Shown: positions 56,116 through 64,000 of the stretch, in pieces | Position numbering within the stretch: position 1 is the first letter of the stretch | How the letters are laid out: every line of letters begins with the position of its first letter | Assembly: GCA_947304395.1 (NCBI GenBank) | Contig: CAMZBA010000003.1 | Coordinates: 1 to 64,000, forward strand | DNA from: an uncultured Candidatus Saccharibacteria bacterium | GTDB taxonomy: Bacteria; Patescibacteriota; Saccharimonadia; Saccharimonadales; Saccharimonadaceae | DNA length: 64,000 nt | Direction of reading: 5' to 3' | The notes under the pieces: generated by a model | What the model was told of the DNA's origin: nothing | The model's database searches: none | The model's input: only the letters and a program-made list of their open reading frames with translations | Position numbers and translations under genes: made by a program

Positions 56116-58725
56116 ATGCCAGAAGGGATCAATCGTGGATCGGAATGGAATAAGTGGGATTTACATATTCATTCACCGCTAACATGGTTAGAAAATAGGT
56201 ATGGAAACAGTGACGAAGCCATCGAGTCGTTTATTGGTAAGATAAAAGCCGAGAATATCAAGGTAGTCGGCCTTACTAATTACTTTAATTTTGCAGGAAA
56301 AGAAATTGAGGGTGACAAATCTATTAAAGCTAGACTAGAAAAAGAAGGTATAGTAGTCTTTCCTTGTCTAGAGTTTAGGCTGGAAGCTCAAAATGGACAA
56401 GGAGATAGAATCAACCAGCATATTCTCTTTAGGGACGATTTGGATTGTTCGGAAATTAAATATTTCCTACACACTTTGCAAACTATTGGAGGTTCGCTGT
56501 GTGAGAATGTAAATAGTGAGAGAAGCGCAAAGGCCGCTCAGGTTTCGTCAACTGCGCTATTTGATGCACTTAAAAAAACTCATCTGAAAAAATTGAAAGA
56601 CTACGTAATCATCGGATGCCCGTATGGCTACGGGGGATTTCGGCCTAGTGCTAATGCTGATTCTCGTGATAACGAAACCGCGATTGATCTAGACAAGAAG
56701 TCTCATTTGTTTTTTTCTTCAGAACATCCTGAAAAAGATAAGGATTTTTATCTTAATTCCAGCGATAGATATGAAGGATGCATTCCTAAGCCTGTAAACT
56801 TAGCTTCAGATGCACATAGAAATGAAGATATAGGAAAGAAATTTACATGGATAAAGGGAATTCCGTCTTTTTCTACGTTATTGCAGACTATTTATAGTCC
56901 TGACGAAAGAACGGCATTCGGTGATTATGCGCCAGATGATTTAAAGGACAACAGCCTTATTATTGACAGTATTGAGTATGATGGAGTGAAACTCTATTTT
57001 AACAAGAACATTAATTCTGTGATAGGTAAGCGAGGCAGTGGCAAATCTAATTTGCTTAAAGTTTTGACGACTAGTTTAGATATGGGCGAGTACACGAATA
57101 GAGTAAAGAATAATAATAAAATTGAAGATGATAAAAAATTTATTAATGAGAAATATCCAAATTTAAAAGTAAAGTGGATGGATGGTGCCATATCAAACGA
57201 GAGAAAAGTTCTATATATACCTCAGGGATACATCGGCAGTCTGTCTTATGAAGATGGCGCAAAAGTTAAGGAAAGAGATGACTTTATCACGTCCATTCTA
57301 ATGAACAATGAATCATTTGCAAATGCGGAAAAATCCATAAAACAATATATCGTAGATGTAAATAATTCAATAGATGAAATTGTGGGGCGTCTATTCGAAA
57401 TAGTTGAAGAAAAGAAAAATACAATTAATTTAATAAAAACTCTTGGCGATGAAGTGAGCCTAAAAGGGCAGCTCGAAGATTTAGCTAATAAAATTGAGGT
57501 AACCAGTAAGACTGCGAACATTACAAAAAAAGAACTAGAATTGTATACGAATAGCATATCAGAAAAAGAATTGTTGCAGAAAAAGTTGTTGATTACCGAG
57601 CAAGATATATCTATACTGCGAGAAGTTACTCCATCGGCGCACTCTGTGCAATTAATTGATACTAAACTAAACAATCTTTCAAAGGATATTTATGACGAGA
57701 TTAGGGGTAAATATAAAGAAGTTGGTACAGAATCATTAAAACAGATTATCGGTTCGCAAATTAAAGTATTGGCGGGGAAAATTGAAACTTTAGAAGAAGA
57801 GATAAAAAACAAGGCGGGTATTATTGACGGGTTAAGAGATAAGGCGGAGCAACATGCGGAATCAGTTAAAATAGCGAAAAGGCAAAGAGAAATCGGAGAT
57901 TCACTTAAAAGGATTACAGACCAAAAAAACAAACTTGCGGATTACGAAGGGGAATTTAATCAAAAGTTGAATGAGATTGAAAAGAGGCGTGGTGAATATA
58001 AAAGTGGTATTCAAAAAATATTGGGCACAATAGACAAAATTGAATTTGACTATTTGAAGATTGACTATCAAACAACTCCAAAGCCGAGCGCCTATGATCA
58101 ATTTATTGATAGGAACATTAACATGAATAAATTGAAACAAGTGGACGTTCTTTCAAAAAAGTTTTTGGAAGAAAGAATGGTTGAAAAAGGCTCCATTAGC
58201 GCAATTATTAGGGATATTATTGATGAAAGAATCTATCTAAAAGCCTCCGCTAGAGGTAAAGAGGAAGTGGTAAAAGAACTACTCGAAAATGTGGAGTCTA
58301 TTAACTATTTAGATTCAATTAAGACTAAAGATGGGAAAACTAGCTTCAAGAATATGACTGGTGGACAAAAAGCGATTGCGGTATTGGAGTTACTATTAAA
58401 ATTCGATACGAGTAAGTACCCAATCTTAATAGATCAGCCAGAAGATGATTTGGACGCTGATGGTATTTCATTGCATTTGACTGGCTTCATAAAAAGACAA
58501 GCTCATGAACGTCAATTTATTATCGTTACACATAATGCTAGCTTAGTCGTTAATGCCGATAGCGATAACGTAATTGTAGCCGTGCCACCAAGAGGTAACC
58601 ATGGCTTTACTTTCTTTAATGGTGCAATTGAGAACTCTGATATTTCAAAACAGATTATGAATATAATGGAAGGTGGAGAAGTAGTGCTAAAGCAGAGAAT
58701 TAATAAGCTTATGGCTTCGCAATGA
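56116..58725 (+). CDS. PHP-domain plus SMC/ABC-type ATPase (TrlF-like)
   Basis: The 869-residue protein starts with a PHP metal-dependent phosphoesterase domain (WDLHIHSP at about 13, LASDAHR near 230). It continues with an ABC-type ATPase split by a long coiled coil: Walker A GKRGSGKSNLLK (about 303), coiled coil about 420-640, signature MTGGQKAIAVLELL (about 752) and Walker B PILIDQPEDDLD (about 775). The plan matches TrlF-family proteins, and ATPases of this kind (RloC, PrrC) often belong to antiphage defence. TATAAT (56103-56108) ends 7 nt before the ATG. The defence role is inferred. Confidence 0.75.
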   Translation: MPEGINRGSEWNKWDLHIHSPLTWLENRYGNSDEAIESFIGKIKAENIKVVGLTNYFNFAGKEIEGDKSIKARLEKEGIVVFPCLEFRLEAQNGQGDRINQHILFRDDLDCSEIKYFLHTLQTIGGSLCENVNSERSAKAAQVSSTALFDALKKTHLKKLKDYVIIGCPYGYGGFRPSANADSRDNETAIDLDKKSHLFFSSEHPEKDKDFYLNSSDRYEGCIPKPVNLASDAHRNEDIGKKFTWIKGIPSFSTLLQTIYSPDERTAFGDYAPDDLKDNSLIIDSIEYDGVKLYFNKNINSVIGKRGSGKSNLLKVLTTSLDMGEYTNRVKNNNKIEDDKKFINEKYPNLKVKWMDGAISNERKVLYIPQGYIGSLSYEDGAKVKERDDFITSILMNNESFANAEKSIKQYIVDVNNSIDEIVGRLFEIVEEKKNTINLIKTLGDEVSLKGQLEDLANKIEVTSKTANITKKELELYTNSISEKELLQKKLLITEQDISILREVTPSAHSVQLIDTKLNNLSKDIYDEIRGKYKEVGTESLKQIIGSQIKVLAGKIETLEEEIKNKAGIIDGLRDKAEQHAESVKIAKRQREIGDSLKRITDQKNKLADYEGEFNQKLNEIEKRRGEYKSGIQKILGTIDKIEFDYLKIDYQTTPKPSAYDQFIDRNINMNKLKQVDVLSKKFLEERMVEKGSISAIIRDIIDERIYLKASARGKEEVVKELLENVESINYLDSIKTKDGKTSFKNMTGGQKAIAVLELLLKFDTSKYPILIDQPEDDLDADGISLHLTGFIKRQAHERQFIIVTHNASLVVNADSDNVIVAVPPRGNHGFTFFNGAIENSDISKQIMNIMEGGEVVLKQRINKLMASQ

Positions 58726-58847
58726 GTTAATTTTTATAGGCCATTGTAAGATATGACGTTATTATTATGTTTGATTTTGCACCGAGCCCTCATCTATACT
58801 TTAATTTTTTCCGACCAGGATATGATGCCTGCTGGGAGAGAATAGAG

Positions 58848-59372
58848 CTATGATTTTACATGTTTGTTTACTAAAATCATAACAATCATAATTAGCACTA
58901 ATATTCCGATAGTAATTGCTGCAACGACAATGCTGCCGGCCCCATAGAATCCTAGAAGCTTAGCAATTATATTGAATACGATACTTATGAAAGAATATGA
59001 GAAAGTACTGATTGTGGAGTTAAATGATTTAATATTTAGCCATTTTATGAATGAATGCCATTTTGAAACTAGCTTTTGTATGACCTTAGCTTCAGTTTTG
59101 TAGTTTTCGTCATAATTAAAACCATTGAAGTAACCAGTTGTTGTTAAAAAAGTTGCGCCGGAAGCAATTGAAAACCATAAAGCTAATTTGAAGAAGTTTA
59201 CGAGTATTTCAATAAAGCTCCCGCGTATAATTTCAAGCCCCAAGATTTTATTGTCGCTATGAAAGATAGCTAGTATAGCTATTGATAATGCGATTAGCGA
59301 GCTAATGACGGCTATTCGATTAGTGGTTTTTGATTCATTGTTTCTATCTGTCTTACGATATTGTTTATTCAT
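58848..59372 (-). CDS. Membrane protein coupled to the Fic gene
   Basis: The 174-residue protein has predicted helices at about 20-40, 55-80, 120-140 and 145-168. I do not recognise it. The start at 59372 overlaps the Fic stop by 8 nt (inside TATGAATAA), so the two are translationally coupled. Confidence 0.55.
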   Translation of the reverse strand: MNKQYRKTDRNNESKTTNRIAVISSLIALSIAILAIFHSDNKILGLEIIRGSFIEILVNFFKLALWFSIASGATFLTTTGYFNGFNYDENYKTEAKVIQKLVSKWHSFIKWLNIKSFNSTISTFSYSFISIVFNIIAKLLGFYGAGSIVVAAITIGILVLIMIVMILVNKHVKS

Positions 59373-60249
59373 AGTTGTAACTTTCATCAATCATCCAATG
59401 CCCCCTAACTCTAAATGCTGGTATGGTTCCGCGAATAGCTTTATTTGTTGCGGACTGAAGATTAACATCATTATTCTTGGCCCAATCGGCAACTGGGATG
59501 ATTTTTTTGGCGGTCAGTTTAGTGATTCGGCGATGCAGCGTCTCAATCAAAAGTCTCGCAAACAGCTCGGTCAGTTTGTTCGCTTTATTGGTTTTTGTAT
59601 ATTCGTCAAGAGCAGGATAATATTCGTCAAACTTAGACTTATTCGGAATAATAATCGGCGGCAGACCAAGCATGTCTAATTGCTCGTTTGTAAGCAAACG
59701 TCCAATGCGGCCATTACCATCACCGAATGGGTGAATGTTTTCGAACTCGGCATGGAAGTAGGCAATTTTCTCCAAGAAATATTCGCCGTTATCAGAGTTA
59801 TAATCTCTAACCAAATCATGCATAAAACCATTCACGAATTCTGGGTTAGCTCCGATATGTGTACCGACACGTACCCACTCCTTACCGGAACGAAAACGGC
59901 CAGCGATCTCGTCACGAATATTTGTAAGTAGGGTTTTGTGCAATTTCAGGATTAACTCTACGGAAATCTCTTTTTCTGGATTGTCCATCAGGTATTCTAT
60001 GGCGCTAGCGAGATTCTTTGCTTCATAAATCTCGCGAATTTCATGATCAGTGCGGATTTGGTTGCGAATCAGAATGTCTTCGGTGTCTTCAAGTGTAAGA
60101 GTAGAATTCTCGATAGCGTTTGAGTTATAGACCATTTCCGGAAGTTCAGAAATAGTAAGCTCTTTGATAGCTTCTTTATACTTGACGGCTAGCTTACGGT
60201 ATTCCTCAGATAAGCCATTAATTCTATCTCTTGTAACTTGATTTATCAT
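59365..60249 (-). CDS. Fic-domain protein
   Basis: The 294-residue protein has the catalytic motif HPFGDGNGRIGR (HPFxxGNGRxxR, about 195-206) and the N-terminal inhibitory-type motif SNAIEN (S/T-x3-E-G/N, about 43). It should transfer AMP to a target protein and be auto-inhibited. A basic C-terminal segment could bind DNA. TATAAT (complement of 60256-60261) ends 6 nt before the ATG, so it is probably leaderless. Confidence 0.9.
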   Translation of the reverse strand: MINQVTRDRINGLSEEYRKLAVKYKEAIKELTISELPEMVYNSNAIENSTLTLEDTEDILIRNQIRTDHEIREIYEAKNLASAIEYLMDNPEKEISVELILKLHKTLLTNIRDEIAGRFRSGKEWVRVGTHIGANPEFVNGFMHDLVRDYNSDNGEYFLEKIAYFHAEFENIHPFGDGNGRIGRLLTNEQLDMLGLPPIIIPNKSKFDEYYPALDEYTKTNKANKLTELFARLLIETLHRRITKLTAKKIIPVADWAKNNDVNLQSATNKAIRGTIPAFRVRGHWMIDESYNYE

Positions 60250-60344
60250 ATCTTTATTATATCAAACTTTACGTTAAAAATCAAGGTTAGAGATAATTTT
60301 AAACGTAAAGTTACGGAATCTATACCATTGACATTGTATTTCTT

Positions 60345-60755
60345 TTATTTTCGCTTTTCTAATGGAATATTCATATTGCCAGGCTCATGAAGTGTTGCTT
60401 CATAACTCTCGTCTAGCCAACGACATAAATCTTCGAACGGTACTGTACCGTCTAGTAAAGCGGAAACCCAACCCCAACCAGAGTTCGGGTAGCCTTTAAT
60501 GTATCCAGGTTGCTCGTATAGTGTCTCTGCAAGCTCGTGGTCGCGAATCTTAAAGCTTACGACATCTACGGTTTTATCTCCGCCTAGACCAAACTCGTTG
60601 TATGGTTTTACGAAGAATACTGCAAACCATTTACCGCTTGATTGTCTGAATACGGCATAATCTTCGTGATTGAAAGGGAGTTGCTCTTCATGGATCTTAT
60701 ATTTCTTCTCAATATAAGCTTCTAGCTGTTCTCGGATTGTTTGGTTTTTAGTCAT
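60345..60755 (-). CDS. MmcQ/YjbR family protein
   Basis: The 136-residue protein shows the MmcQ/YjbR pattern: AYIEKKYKI near the start, HEDYAVFRQSSGKWFAVF, VDVVSFKIRDHE, PGYIKGYPNSGWGWVSALLDG and LDESYEATL. Members are small CyaY-like-fold proteins, sometimes DNA-binding. AAGGACTTG precedes the ATG at 60755, and a TATAAT lies upstream. Confidence 0.8.
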   Translation of the reverse strand: MTKNQTIREQLEAYIEKKYKIHEEQLPFNHEDYAVFRQSSGKWFAVFFVKPYNEFGLGGDKTVDVVSFKIRDHELAETLYEQPGYIKGYPNSGWGWVSALLDGTVPFEDLCRWLDESYEATLHEPGNMNIPLEKRK

Positions 60756-60931
60756 GAGCAAGTCCTTTGTTTACCTATTACAATTATACCATTGTCATTG
60801 TATTAAGCCTCTGCGGCTCCATCAAAGCCATAAATCCTTAAAAGTTTGAATTTCTTTGCTTACTTTCAAGTTTTATTTCAGGAAAGCGGTTAATAATGGT
60901 ATTGTATAATGATTAAAAGGAAAACAAGCTT

Positions 60932-61201
60932 ATGGAAAACGAAAACCTTAAAAAGAAAGATACATCGAAAGAGAAAATCATGCTCTTCATAATTGGTGTA
61001 TTAGTGGGCGCAGTTATTTCTACTGCGGCTTTCTTTGTTTATGCAAAGACTTTAGGGACCGGTAGTGCAACTAGTGGTTCATCGTCGCAACAAATGCCGG
61101 GTGGTGGCACTCCACCAGGAATGCCAAGTGGCCAGAATCAGGGCGGTACTACACCAGAAACGCCAAGCAATACTGATTCTTCGCAAAGCAGTAATAATTA
61201 G
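60932..61201 (+). CDS. Single-pass membrane protein with Gly/Pro/Ser tail
   Basis: The 89-residue protein has one membrane helix (about 16-38) and a low-complexity outside tail (MPGGGTPPGMPSG...). Similar Gly/Pro-rich segments accompany Cthe_2159-type carbohydrate-binding proteins, one of which follows directly. TATAAT lies at about 60906-60911 and AAAAGGAAAAC serves as a ribosome binding site. Confidence 0.6.
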   Translation: MENENLKKKDTSKEKIMLFIIGVLVGAVISTAAFFVYAKTLGTGSATSGSSSQQMPGGGTPPGMPSGQNQGGTTPETPSNTDSSQSSNN

Positions 61202-61212
61202 TGGCGGTCAAA

Positions 61213-62778
61213 ATGAAAGTTTTTACAAAAATATTAAGCGCACTTGCTATAGCCGTGTCCATGTTTGGTGTGAATGTCAGTGCAGCAAGTGCTACTACAT
61301 ATATAAACCTAGAAGAACTAAAATATTCTACAGATAAGGTGACATATCAGGATATTAAAGAATATAAATCTTTGGCCGATTTTTTGGTGGATTATAATTC
61401 TAGCAATTTACCAGATATATATCTAACGAATTTTCTGTTTGACGGGGTTTCTGCTGTGAAAACGCCAGACTTAGACGATTTCATCGAAAACTCTTCAAAC
61501 GATACGAAAATTGAGGAGTTGAAGATTAAAGTTATAAACATCAATACGGCTGGAAGGTATGAATTTGCTGGTGAAATTACTGGCGCAATGATGGCCATTA
61601 ATACCAATGGCGTAACTGGTAATATCGATATCATTCTAAATAATGCTAGTATTGATACCGATTCAAAGAAGGCTCCTGCCGTTTATGTTTATAACAAGGA
61701 TAAAAACTACACTGATTGCATCGTAACTATTAAGACTGTGTCTGGGACGAAAAACTATCTCGAAGGTGGAAAGTTGAAAAAAGTTAGTCTAATTGGCTCT
61801 GATGGGTTAGATAAATATAATAGTTACTATTCTGGAGATAGTTTAACGAACTATACTAATTATTCTGCATATTATGGTATTTATACGAATGATGAAATAG
61901 AGAATATTTTATTCGCAACCGTAAAAGCAGATAGCGAAGATTTACAGGATGGCGATCCTTATTATTTCTACAAGGCGAGTGGTGCCGTAAGCTCAGATAT
62001 TGACTTGTACTTTGAGGGCGAAGGATATCTAAAAGTTACTAGTAAAAACAAAGAAGGCATCGAAACTAAAGGTAATCTAACTTTTAGTGGCGGAACCGGT
62101 GATTATGAAATTTATGCAGAAGACGACTGTCTAAATACAACTACTGCGAATAATAGCGCGACGACCGTGAGAAATGACCTTACTATTAACGTCAATTCTT
62201 TACTCGCTTCTGTTTCTGCTGATGCCGATGAAGGCGATGCGATTGATTCAAATGGCAAACTCATTATAGAAGGTGGTGCTATTTATGCTTTTGCAAATCC
62301 TAATAGTGGGGACGCTGGGCTCGATTCTGTAAATGGCATATATATTAATGGCGGAACAGTAATTGCCACAGGAAATATGGTAGATCAGATATCTAATGAC
62401 TCTCAGCAGAATCTTATCTGTGCTAGTTTTAATAGGATTGCGGCTGATACCTTAATTGCTATTAAGAATCAAAGTGATGAAATAATTACTGCTTTTAAAA
62501 CTGGAAGAGATATCCAAGACTTAGTATATAGTAGTCCTGATTTAAATTATGAATCGTATAAGTTATATACTGGCGGTACTATTGAGGGAGAGGAAACTAA
62601 CGGCTTATATACAGTAATTAATAGTTATACTGGCGGAGAAGAAATAGCCTTTAATGATTCGAGTAGCAAAAGGGCGTCTTACGGTCAGAATGACATTAGT
62701 AATGTAGCTCTCGTGTCTTTAATTGTGGAAGTAGTTTTATTGTCCGTAGTTTTAGTGTTTTACTGCAAAAAGTATTAG
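61213..62778 (+). CDS. Cthe_2159-type carbohydrate-binding surface protein
   Basis: The 521-residue protein has a signal peptide (MKVFTKILSALAIAVSM), a right-handed beta-helix-like repeat region with GNIDIILNNASI, YLKVTSKNKEGIETKGNLTF and DGEGDAIDSNG-like rungs, and a C-terminal membrane helix (about 492-515). Domains of this type (DUF4353) bind acidic polysaccharides. A GTG at 61201 overlapping the upstream stop is an alternative start; I prefer the ATG because of the signal peptide. Confidence 0.75.
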   Translation: MKVFTKILSALAIAVSMFGVNVSAASATTYINLEELKYSTDKVTYQDIKEYKSLADFLVDYNSSNLPDIYLTNFLFDGVSAVKTPDLDDFIENSSNDTKIEELKIKVININTAGRYEFAGEITGAMMAINTNGVTGNIDIILNNASIDTDSKKAPAVYVYNKDKNYTDCIVTIKTVSGTKNYLEGGKLKKVSLIGSDGLDKYNSYYSGDSLTNYTNYSAYYGIYTNDEIENILFATVKADSEDLQDGDPYYFYKASGAVSSDIDLYFEGEGYLKVTSKNKEGIETKGNLTFSGGTGDYEIYAEDDCLNTTTANNSATTVRNDLTINVNSLLASVSADADEGDAIDSNGKLIIEGGAIYAFANPNSGDAGLDSVNGIYINGGTVIATGNMVDQISNDSQQNLICASFNRIAADTLIAIKNQSDEIITAFKTGRDIQDLVYSSPDLNYESYKLYTGGTIEGEETNGLYTVINSYTGGEEIAFNDSSSKRASYGQNDISNVALVSLIVEVVLLSVVLVFYCKKY

Positions 62779-62802
62779 AATCATATGTCCTAGTAGAAGC
62801 TA

Positions 62803-62831
62803 AGCCGACTATTGATGCATAGTCGGCTTTC
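62803..62831 (+). terminator. Terminator of the carbohydrate-binding protein gene
   Basis: AGCCGACTA/TAGTCGGCT hairpin with a short T tract. Confidence 0.65.
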
Positions 62832-62869
62832 CGCTTCATTGACATTGTATTTCTTTTTGGGCATATTTT

Positions 62870-63976
62870 TTATTCATTCGCTTTTAGGCTTTTGACCATG
62901 TCAACTTTTGCCACACGGCGCGTGAGCCAGCTTGATACAACAAACGAAACGAGGAATGTCCCCAGAGCCGAAATTAGACAAGTCGAGAGCGTCACGAATA
63001 CGCCAAAGTCATACGAATCTTCAATCGCTTCTTTGAAGATGAAATCTGTCACGGCGTAACCTACTGGCAAACCAATAATAATCGCGACAATTGCCACCCA
63101 TAAGTTTTGTTGAATAAATACACGTCCAATCTTGCGGTCAGAAGACCCAAGCACTTTCAAGGTCGAGAATTGGTAGCCTTTTTCAGTAAAACTAAGAACG
63201 CCCATATTGTAAACGATTATCGCGCTAAGTAGCGCCGCAAAGACAACCAGAAGTACGACCATGCTCATCATTGTATCGAGCATCATATTCATGCCATCGC
63301 GGATAGCGTCGATGTTCTGAATTGACGCTACGCCTTTTGGCAAATCACCCACTTCGTCGTCCGTATAAATCGAATCAGGTAAATATTCGCGGCCGAGCGA
63401 CTCATAGAATTTTCGCGTCATTGTGATATTTTGATTCTGTGGATCGCGATTCGTGCCGATAATTTTCGTGCGGTAATATTCTTTTTCGCCCATTACGTGC
63501 CATTCGATTTCTTCGCCGAGTTTAAGGCCCTCATTTTCGGCTAGTTTTTGTGTAATAATTACGCCGTCTTCCAGGATATCCATCGGTTTCCAATCTTTGT
63601 CTAGTGTACGTACGGCGTCACCAGAATCGTTAACGAGAATCGAATTAAGTTTAAGTTCGCCGTCTTTTTTGACTTCTACGGCAAGCGTCTTTGAACTATT
63701 GTGCGAGTATTCGTCCATTAACTCGTTAATGCGCTTCGAACTTGCATCTTCTGCTATGTTCAGACGGTACTTGTAATTATTTATGACGCTAAGTTCGGTT
63801 TCTAGATAATTATTCATTGTATCTTTGATACCGAAACCACAGACAAGAAGGATCATACAACCGACCACGCCAACTACGCCAGTAATGGTACGGGCTTTAT
63901 TGCGAATAATATCGCGGATATTCCAGCGAGTAGAGAACGACATCTTGCTAAAAATTTTAGAAGTCGTAAAGCGCAA
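62870..63976 (-). CDS. FtsX-like ABC permease, C-terminal part
   Basis: At least 368 residues of a permease run to the window's right edge. An N-terminal helix begins VVGVVGCMILLVCGFG, an extracytoplasmic domain follows (about 55-230), and then three membrane helices containing the typical EKGYQFSTLKVLGSSDRKIGR. The sequence before the first helix (MSFSTRWNIRDIIRNKARTI) is like the second half of long permeases, so the gene very likely begins outside the window. Confidence 0.75.
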   Translation of the reverse strand: MRFTTSKIFSKMSFSTRWNIRDIIRNKARTITGVVGVVGCMILLVCGFGIKDTMNNYLETELSVINNYKYRLNIAEDASSKRINELMDEYSHNSSKTLAVEVKKDGELKLNSILVNDSGDAVRTLDKDWKPMDILEDGVIITQKLAENEGLKLGEEIEWHVMGEKEYYRTKIIGTNRDPQNQNITMTRKFYESLGREYLPDSIYTDDEVGDLPKGVASIQNIDAIRDGMNMMLDTMMSMVVLLVVFAALLSAIIVYNMGVLSFTEKGYQFSTLKVLGSSDRKIGRVFIQQNLWVAIVAIIIGLPVGYAVTDFIFKEAIEDSYDFGVFVTLSTCLISALGTFLVSFVVSSWLTRRVAKVDMVKSLKANE

Positions 63977-64000
63977 ATTGCGACTTTTGACTTTTGGTCT

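Noticed and set aside
1-64000. CRISPR array or insertion sequence with transposase
   Set aside because: I saw no short regularly spaced repeats and no recognisable transposase anywhere in the window.

Overview
The window looks like a chromosomal segment of a small-genome bacterium of the candidate phyla radiation, most likely Saccharibacteria (TM7). The evidence is the overall gene style: a membrane-anchored Clp-type ATPase, isolated murB/folD/prfA/prmC genes, many surface proteins, a GH25 muramidase and no long biosynthetic operons. TGA behaves as a normal stop throughout, which argues against the recoded Gracilibacteria/Absconditabacteria. The lineage is inferred from style, not from a marker-gene tree.

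Layout. 0-31 kb is a patchwork of housekeeping genes (prfA-prmC, murB-folD, an ABC exporter) and many solitary accessory genes. Most of the accessory genes carry their own near-consensus promoter, strong Shine-Dalgarno and terminator. At 4.84-5.50 kb a strong promoter drives a tandem pair of related, gene-free, structured RNA units (about 290 and 275 nt) that end at one terminator. From 8.6 to 18.45 kb accessory genes pile up beside tRNA-Val(CAC), separated by degenerate sequences resembling the 3' end of that tRNA. A secreted and surface block (23.0-27.8 kb) ends in a large DUF11-repeat LPXTG protein.

32.1-41.7 kb is an integrated mobile element of about 9.5 kb. It cut a tRNA-Arg(TCG) gene in the anticodon loop, leaving the 5' half at one end and the 3' half at the other. 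It carries a complete replacement tRNA-Arg(TCG) inside. Cargo and machinery are two tandem m5C methyltransferases with a PD-(D/E)XK endonuclease, a third m5C methyltransferase, phage-satellite-like small genes, a RepA/AAA_25 ATPase, an excisionase, a tyrosine integrase and a second predicted nuclease. More tRNA-Arg 3' remnants lie beyond it.

41.8-64 kb is mostly cell-envelope and defence functions: a GH25 lysozyme, MacB-like ABC/FtsX pairs, the membrane Clp ATPase, a secreted TasA/camelysin-like protein with a SipW-type signal peptidase and a DUF5305 protein, an MBL hydrolase, a methyltransferase, tRNA-Lys(CTT) with a broken copy, a PHP-ABC ATPase of the TrlF type, a Fic protein, and a Cthe_2159-type carbohydrate-binding surface protein.

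Two expression styles coexist. At least 14 genes have a -10 box ending exactly 6 or 7 nt before the start codon and no Shine-Dalgarno, so they are probably leaderless. The solitary accessory cassettes instead have leaders with strong ribosome binding sites.
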